Source of the DNA: an uncultured Eubacteriales bacterium
Lineage (GTDB): Bacteria; Bacillota; Clostridia; Oscillospirales; Acutalibacteraceae
DNA: 9,257 bases
NCBI GenBank assembly: GCA_910580045.1
Contig: CAJTXF010000086.1
Span: 1-9,257 of the forward strand
Reading direction: 5' to 3'
Shown: in pieces, positions 4,856 through 9,257 of the stretch
How the letters are laid out: each line of letters starts with the position of its first letter
How positions within the stretch are numbered: position 1 is the first letter of the stretch
Notes under the pieces: generated by a model
Database searches by the model: none
The model's input: the letters and a program-made list of their open reading frames with translations, nothing else
Told to the model about the DNA's origin: nothing
Program-made: the position numbers and the translations under genes

Positions 4856-5359
4856 ATGTCCATGTGGTTTGATTGTTTTGCCGCCAGACTGCCTGGCAAA
4901 GAGTATACTCCCTTTTCAGAAATCTGCAAACAGCTCAAGGCCGAATATGGCGCGGAGTACTTGGAGGAAAGCCGTATCCCGAGTATCAAAATGATGCACC
5001 AGGTGAACGTGGCTAACATAGCGAAAGAAAAGGGCCTGCCTGAGAAGGAGCTGCAAATCCGCGGGCTCTCTATCCCAGTCACGGAGAAAACCTTCTGTTA
5101 TACACAGGGCGATTTTACGCCGGAACGGGACGGACTGCTCTATCTGGCCTATGAGGAGCGGACAGGCTACCAGAGCTCTAACAGCAACCAGCTGTTTTTG
5201 GAGGTGCTGATTGCCAGAGGCATCACCCAAGAGGACATAACAGGAAATACGGAGCGCTTTCGGACCTACAGGAAATGGGGCGCGTATTATTGGGAAACCT
5301 ATGGCGGGAAAGCGGCAGGAGACATAGACCGGCGGAAGCCGGTGGATACAGACGAATAG
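4856..5359 (+). CDS. Hypothetical protein (167 aa, unrecognised)
   Basis: The frame is long, ends in TAG and has a usable ribosome binding site, GAAAGG (4844-4849), six bases before the ATG at 4856. A second ATG at 4862 and a TTG at 4850 are in frame and also possible starts. The protein is soluble and charged, without a signal peptide or membrane helix. Tyr, Trp and Phe are frequent (WFDCF near the start; RKWGAYYWETYG at 139-150), and the tail is hydrophilic. Visible blocks include PGKEYTPFSEICKQLKAEYG (13-32) and RDGLLYLAYEERTGY (91-105). No known family was recognised. Codon use seems less GC-biased than in the neighbouring pyrophosphatase gene, and the gene borders the repeat island, so it may have been acquired, but both points are impressions by eye. 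Confidence 0.7.
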   Translation: MSMWFDCFAARLPGKEYTPFSEICKQLKAEYGAEYLEESRIPSIKMMHQVNVANIAKEKGLPEKELQIRGLSIPVTEKTFCYTQGDFTPERDGLLYLAYEERTGYQSSNSNQLFLEVLIARGITQEDITGNTERFRTYRKWGAYYWETYGGKAAGDIDRRKPVDTDE

Positions 5360-5417
5360 CCAATCCGGCCCCACCGGGCCTGATGATAATCTTTACCAAA
5401 GAAAGAAGGTACCTACT

Positions 5418-5954
5418 ATGAACATCTGGCACGACATCTCTCCCAAGCGCATTAAGTCCGACGATTTCTACGCGGTCATTGAGATTACCAAGGGCAGCAA
5501 GTCCAAGTATGAGATGGACAAGGAAACCGGCCTCTTGAAGCTGGACCGGGTCCTCTATACCTCTACCCACTACCCCGCCAACTACGGCTTTATCCCCCGC
5601 ACCTACGCCAACGACGGGGACCCCCTGGACGTGCTGGTGCTCTGCTCTGAGAACATCATCCCCATGTCCCTGGTGCGCTGCTATCCCATTGGGGTCATCA
5701 TTATGGACGACAACGGCGCGGAGGACGAGAAAATCATCGCCATCCCCTTCGATGACCCTACCTACAACAGCTATAAGAGCATTTCCCAGCTGCCGCCCCA
5801 TATTTTTGAGGAGATGCGCCACTTCTTCAAGGTGTACAAGCAGCTGGAAAATGACAAGTACACGGAAATCAGCGAGGCCCGGGGCCCTGACGAGGCCAAA
5901 GAGGTCATTGCCGCCTGCCTGGACAGGTATCTCAACGACTTCTGCAAGGCGTAG
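5418..5954 (+). CDS. ppa: Inorganic pyrophosphatase (family I)
   Basis: This 178-aa soluble enzyme hydrolyses pyrophosphate to two phosphates, pulling biosynthetic reactions forward in the cytosol. The family I signature is DGDPLDVLV (66-74), with metal-binding Asp66, Asp68 and Asp71. Other active-site residues can be matched by position to the E. coli enzyme: Glu22 and Lys30 in IEITKGSKSKYE, Arg44, Tyr56 in HYPANYG, Asp98, Asp103 and Lys105, and Tyr139-Lys140 in FFKVYKQLE. The length is typical. The ATG follows GAAGG (5405-5409) with an 8-base spacer. A GATAAT at 5385-5390 could be a -10 box, but no convincing -35 was found. The lipoprotein gene begins 9 bases after the stop, so the two are probably co-transcribed. 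Confidence 0.95.
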   Translation: MNIWHDISPKRIKSDDFYAVIEITKGSKSKYEMDKETGLLKLDRVLYTSTHYPANYGFIPRTYANDGDPLDVLVLCSENIIPMSLVRCYPIGVIIMDDNGAEDEKIIAIPFDDPTYNSYKSISQLPPHIFEEMRHFFKVYKQLENDKYTEISEARGPDEAKEVIAACLDRYLNDFCKA

Positions 5955-5963
5955 GGGGCGGGC

Positions 5964-6752
5964 ATGATGGGGAAAAGTTTTTTCCCAGCCTTGCTCTGTG
6001 TGGTTTTGCTGTGCTTATTGACTGCCTGTGAGGGCCGGAGCCCAGTGGATACTGCTGCTCCATCCCCTACAGCGGCCCCTCCCCAGAATTCGGCCCAGTC
6101 CCCTGCTCCGGCGGAAACCGACGCCCCTGCCGCCCAGATGAAGCCCTCTAAGATTATTGGAATCAGGGACGGAGGCCTGGTGGTGGACTTCCAGGGCCAG
6201 GGCTGTACCATACTCCCTATGCCGGAGGAGGTGGAGTTTGCCACAGAGGAGTGGGGAAAGGAGCTCAAGCCCGGCATGATTGTGGAGCTGATTGGTGGCG
6301 GAAGCCTGCGGATGTCCTATCCCGGGCAGACTGCGGCGGACAAGCTGGTGGTGACGGGGTATGACGGCGGGCTAATCAGCCTGTACCAAGAGGTGCTGGA
6401 CGATTTGATGGCTCGCTCCCCGGAGCTTTCCCAGGAAATCCAGTATGTCAGCTATGACGGCAAAGGCGTCTGGAACCTGACACAAAGGGAGTGGGATTCC
6501 CTGATATGGCTCCAGCGCACCGGCGCGCAAATGCTGACCTATTCCTTGGGTGAGCTGGAGGAGCAAGGATATGTGCAGAAGCCGGACTATGCCTGGCCTG
6601 ACGGCGTCCTCCTCCAGCTGGCCACCGAGGACGAGAACGAGGACAGCTTCACCCTGAACTGCACCAAGTGGCGCAGCAAAGAGCGGTCCATCAAGGTGCA
6701 GTATCAGGCCAAGCGGGAGAACGGCGTATGGATTTGGCAGGAGGCGGAATGA
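5964..6752 (+). CDS. Lipoprotein with YDGGLISLY-type domain (paralogue 1)
   Basis: This 262-aa protein starts with a lipoprotein signal peptide: a hydrophobic stretch at residues 5-19, then lipobox LLTAC with lipidated Cys22. A Pro/Ala/Thr-rich linker (23-58) leads to a globular part with LKPGMIVELI (101-110), SYPGQ (118-122), YDGGLISLYQEVLDDL (133-148) and EDSFTLNCTKW (226-236), ending NGVWIWQEAE. It should sit on the outer face of the membrane. Similar YDGGLI...VLxxL and C-terminal beta modules occur, from memory, in clostridial extracytoplasmic proteins, including the outer part of some M56/BlaR1-type receptors. A ligand is not known. The ATG (or the next ATG, one codon later) lies just after GGGGGCGGG. 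It is clearly related to the next gene, from a tandem duplication. Confidence 0.88.
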   Translation: MMGKSFFPALLCVVLLCLLTACEGRSPVDTAAPSPTAAPPQNSAQSPAPAETDAPAAQMKPSKIIGIRDGGLVVDFQGQGCTILPMPEEVEFATEEWGKELKPGMIVELIGGGSLRMSYPGQTAADKLVVTGYDGGLISLYQEVLDDLMARSPELSQEIQYVSYDGKGVWNLTQREWDSLIWLQRTGAQMLTYSLGELEEQGYVQKPDYAWPDGVLLQLATEDENEDSFTLNCTKWRSKERSIKVQYQAKRENGVWIWQEAE

Positions 6753-6838
6753 GAGATTTTGCGGAAGTTCCGTGACCTTTCCTACAGGTTTGCCGTTATG
6801 TAAGGTGAATCCCCTGAAAACGAAAGGAGCAGATACAC

Positions 6839-7777
6839 ATGAAGAAAGGCCTGGCACTGGTTCTGTTCACCTTGTTCTGCCTGCTGGCGGCCTGCGGAAA
6901 TGACGATATGGCCCCCTCCGTCTCTGCCGGAACTGCTGATACTGCTGATACCGTCAGTACGCCCAGCAACACTCCGCCTGCCTCCTCTGCCAGTGGGGAG
7001 GAGCACCAAGAGGATACCTCCTCTGCCAGCTCTACGGTGGCCACTTATATAGATGGCATTGGAGAGTATATTGTCTCCGCAGAGCATTTCTTCCATGTAG
7101 GCAGCGAGGACTATGAGGGCGTGTGGGAGACCATGAAGCTCATTGCCGTGGAACAGTTCCCCCAGGGCGGACAGAGCCTGACCGCTGTGGGAGAAAACGG
7201 CAGTCTTCTTACCTTTGCCGCGCCCAAGGCCGTGGCCTGTCGCGCGGAGCTGGAGGACGGCTTCTCCCTGCGCCCGGGCATGACCGTGCAAGTGGGCTAT
7301 GACGGCGCTGTGCTGGAGAGCTATCCCGGCCAGATTACCCCGGAGTATCTCACTGCCGAGGAGTATGACGGTGGGCTGATTTCCCTGTACCTGGACGTGC
7401 TGGAGGAGCTGTACGGCCAGGATACCGGCCTGAACGATGGGTGCCGCTGGTTTGGCTTTGACCTGACCGGGGCCCCGGGCCTGACTCCCGGGGAGCAGCA
7501 GGCAATCGGCTGGGTGTTCGCCTCTTCCCACGGCTGCGAGCCCCTGTACGGCACCATAGAGGAGCTGGGCGAGGAGGGGTATATCGATATGGACGCTCTG
7601 TGCTGGGAAGATGGGCTGCACTATGAGCTGAAGGCCAGTGAGGCCACAGAGGACAGCTTTACTCTGAGCTGCACCAAGTGGAAAAGCGGCCTGGGGGCCA
7701 TAGGCTATAAGCTGACCGTGGAAAAGAAGGACGGTGTCTGGACCATGGACGAAACCGGCGAGTCCTGGGCCCCCTGA
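6839..7777 (+). CDS. Lipoprotein with YDGGLISLY-type domain (paralogue 2)
   Basis: This 312-aa lipoprotein has signal peptide MKKGLALVLFTLFCLLAAC with Cys19 as the lipidated residue. A Ser/Thr/Ala-rich linker (20-67) follows, then a domain collinear with paralogue 1: LRPGMTVQV (144-152), SYPGQ (161-165), YDGGLISLYLDVLEEL (176-191) and EDSFTLSCTKW (271-281), ending KKDGVWTMDETGESW. Compared with paralogue 1 it has about 50 extra residues before the shared core (YIVSAEHFFHVGSEDYEG and following) and three additional Cys in the core. AAAGGAG (6823-6829) lies nine bases before the ATG. The 86-base gap to paralogue 1 has no terminator, so read-through from the ppa operon is likely, with a strong terminator after this gene. 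Role unknown; envelope sensing or binding is plausible. Confidence 0.9.
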   Translation: MKKGLALVLFTLFCLLAACGNDDMAPSVSAGTADTADTVSTPSNTPPASSASGEEHQEDTSSASSTVATYIDGIGEYIVSAEHFFHVGSEDYEGVWETMKLIAVEQFPQGGQSLTAVGENGSLLTFAAPKAVACRAELEDGFSLRPGMTVQVGYDGAVLESYPGQITPEYLTAEEYDGGLISLYLDVLEELYGQDTGLNDGCRWFGFDLTGAPGLTPGEQQAIGWVFASSHGCEPLYGTIEELGEEGYIDMDALCWEDGLHYELKASEATEDSFTLSCTKWKSGLGAIGYKLTVEKKDGVWTMDETGESWAP

Positions 7778-7788
7778 GGCGTGGAGAG

Positions 7789-7831
7789 AAAAAAGCGGGC
7801 GCTCCCTGGAAAAGGGAGGCCCGCTTTTATT
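7789..7831. terminator. Two-way intrinsic terminator
   Basis: The stem 7791-7800/7819-7828 plus 7802-7807/7813-7818, with a single bulged G at 7801 and a GGAAA loop, gives 16 paired bases. On the plus strand it is followed by TTTTATTGTTT; on the minus strand it runs into six T residues. It ends the lipoprotein transcript and, from the other side, the minus-strand gene at 7837-8634. The hairpin core 7797-7824 is repeated almost exactly at 8719-8746. Confidence 0.92.
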
Positions 7832-7836
7832 GTTTC

Positions 7837-8634
7837 TTATTCGGATTCTTGGGATTCTTCCGGCGCAAGGGGAGCAGGGCTGCTTTCAAAAAATCCGGCC
7901 AGGTTTTCCCCTGAACTGGCCTGCCGGGCCTTTGGCTGGATTAAGTCTTTGCCCTCCCGCACCTGTTGAATGAGCTTTACCAGCAAATCCCGGTCTATGC
8001 CACAGGATGTCTTGATATATTCCTGAATCCTGTCCTCCAGGGTCTCCCGGTGCCATTTGCTGAAGGCCTCGATTTCCTCCTGGGACGCGCCCCTGGCCAT
8101 CAGCTTATCCCGCATTTTTTGGGTATTCCGAAGCACGGCCATAAGGGCATTGCTGCGCTCAGCCCGGCTGGTGACAGCCTCGGTGTATTTGTTCAGCCCG
8201 GCGTTCAAATCGTCATACTCCTGCTGAGAAATCTCCCCGGCGGAAAAGGCCTCGTCAATCTGCCGCCCAACCTCCCCAAAGTGCTGGGCCAGCTTATCCC
8301 GGTCATAGGTCAGCCCGAATCCCACCTGGGAATGGACAGCTATATCCCGCTCGTCCATCAGCAGGGACAGCTCCTGGGCCTTTTCAGAGACCTGGCTGTT
8401 GGTAAAGACAGTGGATAGCTCCGGCTTGCTAAAAGGATTATAGTCCAGCTCCTCCAGCGGCCGAATCCCGCAGCCCTCCTCGGGCTCAAAGCTGTCGAAG
8501 CGGTGCTCTCTGACGGCAGCCTCCAGCTTCTCCAGGGCTTCCTGGGAGATGGAGGGATTGGCGCTTGGGCCCTGGTTCTTGATATGATTCTGGACAACAT
8601 GTATGCTGGTGCTGCCAAAGGGATTTATGTTCAT
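7837..8634 (-). CDS. Hypothetical helical protein behind a sigma-28 promoter
   Basis: This 265-aa protein is of no recognised family. It begins MNINPFGSTSIHVVQ, has no signal peptide or membrane helix, and is largely charged and helical from about 30 to 235, with stretches of coiled-coil character (EALEKLEAAVREH; AQHFGEVGRQIDEAFSAGEI; RNTQKMRDKLMARG; QEEIEAFSKWHRETLEDRIQ). The Pro/Ser/Glu-rich tail (240-265) looks unstructured. The start at 8634 is chosen because GGAGTGG lies six bases upstream; a GTG at 8643 in the same frame would overlap that ribosome binding site. The promoter at 8677-8703 matches the flagellar sigma factor pattern, which suggests co-expression with motility or chemotaxis genes. 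The actual function remains unknown. Confidence 0.82.
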   Translation of the reverse strand: MNINPFGSTSIHVVQNHIKNQGPSANPSISQEALEKLEAAVREHRFDSFEPEEGCGIRPLEELDYNPFSKPELSTVFTNSQVSEKAQELSLLMDERDIAVHSQVGFGLTYDRDKLAQHFGEVGRQIDEAFSAGEISQQEYDDLNAGLNKYTEAVTSRAERSNALMAVLRNTQKMRDKLMARGASQEEIEAFSKWHRETLEDRIQEYIKTSCGIDRDLLVKLIQQVREGKDLIQPKARQASSGENLAGFFESSPAPLAPEESQESE

Positions 8635-8676
8635 ATATGCCACTCCAATCTGGTAGGTTGTTCCTTTATATTTACT

Positions 8677-8703
8677 ATATCGGCAGGGATAGGGAGAAAA
8701 TTA
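8677..8703 (-). promoter_or_regulatory. Sigma-28 (SigD/FliA)-type promoter
   Basis: On the minus strand TAAT (8703-8700), a 15-base spacer and GCCGATAT (8684-8677) fit the SigD pattern TAAA - 15 - GCCGATAT with all eight -10 bases correct and one mismatch in the -35. Transcription would begin near 8669-8670, about 35 bases before the ATG at 8634. Confidence 0.7.
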
Positions 8704-8712
8704 AGGGGAATC

Positions 8713-8746
8713 AAAAAAGGGCGCTCCCTGGAGAAGGGAGGCCCGC
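8713..8746 (-). terminator. Intrinsic terminator of the SLH-protein gene
   Basis: The stem 8719-8722/8741-8744 plus 8724-8729/8735-8740, with bulged G at 8723 and loop GGAGA, is followed on the minus strand by six T residues (8718-8713). It lies 16 bases after the stop of the minus-strand SLH gene. Its core is a 27-of-28 match to the terminator at 7797-7824, in the same orientation. Confidence 0.88.
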
Positions 8747-8761
8747 CTTGTTCCTTTGTCT

Positions 8762-9257
8762 TTATTTGTAGGCCTGGTACAGGAAGGTCACGATTTCCTC
8801 CCGCTTGCAGTTGTCTTTCGGCTTGAAGGTGCCCGCGCCTTTGCCAGAGCTGACGCCGTTCTCAGCGGCCCAGGCGACAGCATTATTATAGTAGTCGGTA
8901 GGCTTCACGTCGCTGAAATTCTTAGAGCCGCTCACGGCAGGCTTTCCCTGGGCAGCGTACAGGAAGGTCATAATCTGGCCCCGGGTCACATTGCCGGTGG
9001 GGTCGAAGGTGGTGGCGCTCTTGCCGCCGGTGACCCCCTTCTCCTTGGCCCACAGCACGGCCTTATAATAGTACGCGCTGGAGCTCACGTCCACAAAGGG
9101 ATTCTGGGTCAAGCTGGGCTCTGGCCTGCCCTCGGCGGCCCAGATGAAGAACACAGCCTGAGAGCGGTCGCAGTTTTTGCCCACGCCGAAAAGGTTTGTG
9201 GCCATGCCGCCCGTAATCTTGTTGGCCACGGCCCAGTTGATGGCATTGCGGGCGTAG
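8762..9257 (-). CDS. S-layer homology (SLH) domain protein, C-terminal part
   Basis: The frame is open through the right edge, so only the last 164 residues are visible. They hold the end of one SLH repeat (residues 1-43, AINWAVANKITGG with the following CDRSQAVFFIWAA) and two complete repeats: about 52-105 (NPFVDVSSSAYYYKAVLWAK, GVTGG, TFDPTGNVTRGQIMTFLYAA) and 112-164 (KNFSDVKPTDYYNNAVAWAA, GVSSG, TFKPKDNCKREEIVTFLYQA). SLH triplets bind secondary cell-wall polysaccharide and anchor exported proteins to the wall. The second and third repeats keep the R(G/E)-(Q/E)-I-(M/V)-TFLY block, whereas the first has CDRSQAVFFIW. The N-terminal functional part and promoter are outside the window. The GTG at 9229 is internal and is not a start. 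Confidence 0.93.
   Translation of the reverse strand, partial: YARNAINWAVANKITGGMATNLFGVGKNCDRSQAVFFIWAAEGRPEPSLTQNPFVDVSSSAYYYKAVLWAKEKGVTGGKSATTFDPTGNVTRGQIMTFLYAAQGKPAVSGSKNFSDVKPTDYYNNAVAWAAENGVSSGKGAGTFKPKDNCKREEIVTFLYQAYK

Noticed and set aside
5360..5417. Promoter ahead of ppa (GATAAT at 5385-5390)
   Set aside because: There is no -35-like sequence at a suitable distance; it is mentioned only in the ppa entry.
5223..5822. 199-codon open frame on the minus strand
   Set aside because: It is antisense to the clear ppa gene and to part of the upstream gene, with repetitive Val/Gly/His content and no recognisable domain.
6753..6838. Promoter for the second lipoprotein gene (TATGTA near 6797 with GTGACC near 6772)
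   Set aside because: The -10 is poor and the spacing is about 19 bases, so it was not called; read-through from the upstream gene is simpler.
6782..7621. 279-codon open frame on the minus strand
   Set aside because: It lies wholly antisense to the second lipoprotein gene, which has a ribosome binding site, signal peptide and paralogue. The minus frame has low-complexity composition and no family motif; it is a by-product of GC-rich codon use.

Overview
The window looks like a chromosomal stretch from a GC-rich, spore-forming, probably motile Clostridia bacterium, most likely from the Oscillospiraceae/Flavonifractor-like group. The clues are a YlmC/YmxH sporulation gene with a sigma-E-like promoter, an ECF sigma/anti-sigma pair of the short clostridial kind, a protein with S-layer homology (SLH) repeats, two lipoproteins carrying a YDGGLISLY motif, strong AAAGGAG/GGGAGG ribosome binding sites, and an exact sigma-28 (flagellar) -10 element. 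The genus is an inference from style and was not searched.

Layout. 1-313: two tandem copies of a 55-aa micro-gene, the first cut by the window edge. 348-381: a two-way terminator shared with the convergent minus-strand gene at 387-965, a signal-less Amidase_3 cell-wall amidase. 1156-2147: an ECF sigma factor overlapping a one-pass membrane protein, probably its anti-sigma factor, ending in a strong terminator. 2222-2266: a perfect palindrome next to the stop of minus-strand trmB (tRNA m7G46 methyltransferase, 2268-2915). trmB and the plus-strand patatin-like hydrolase (3071-3949) diverge from two back-to-back sigma-A promoters. The patatin gene runs head-on into the YlmC/YmxH gene (3953-4246, minus) with only 3 bases between their stop codons.

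4247-4855 holds no convincing gene. Beyond the sigma-E-like promoter of the ylmC-type gene, it consists of a 513-base nested inverted-repeat island (4320-4832) whose arm pairs lie collinearly inside one another. This is the least explained structure in the window. It is followed by an unrecognised 167-aa gene (4856-5359), then inorganic pyrophosphatase (5418-5954), closely followed by two paralogous lipoprotein genes (5964-6752, 6839-7777). The right end carries two minus-strand genes: an unrecognised helical protein behind a sigma-28-type promoter (7837-8634) and the C-terminal end of an SLH-domain protein (8762 to the edge). Both end in almost the same terminator hairpin.

The genes form separate small units rather than one system. 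Common themes are the cell envelope (amidase, SLH protein, lipoproteins, ECF pair) and sporulation or motility control visible in alternative-sigma promoters. No phage module, CRISPR array, transposase, rRNA or tRNA gene was found.
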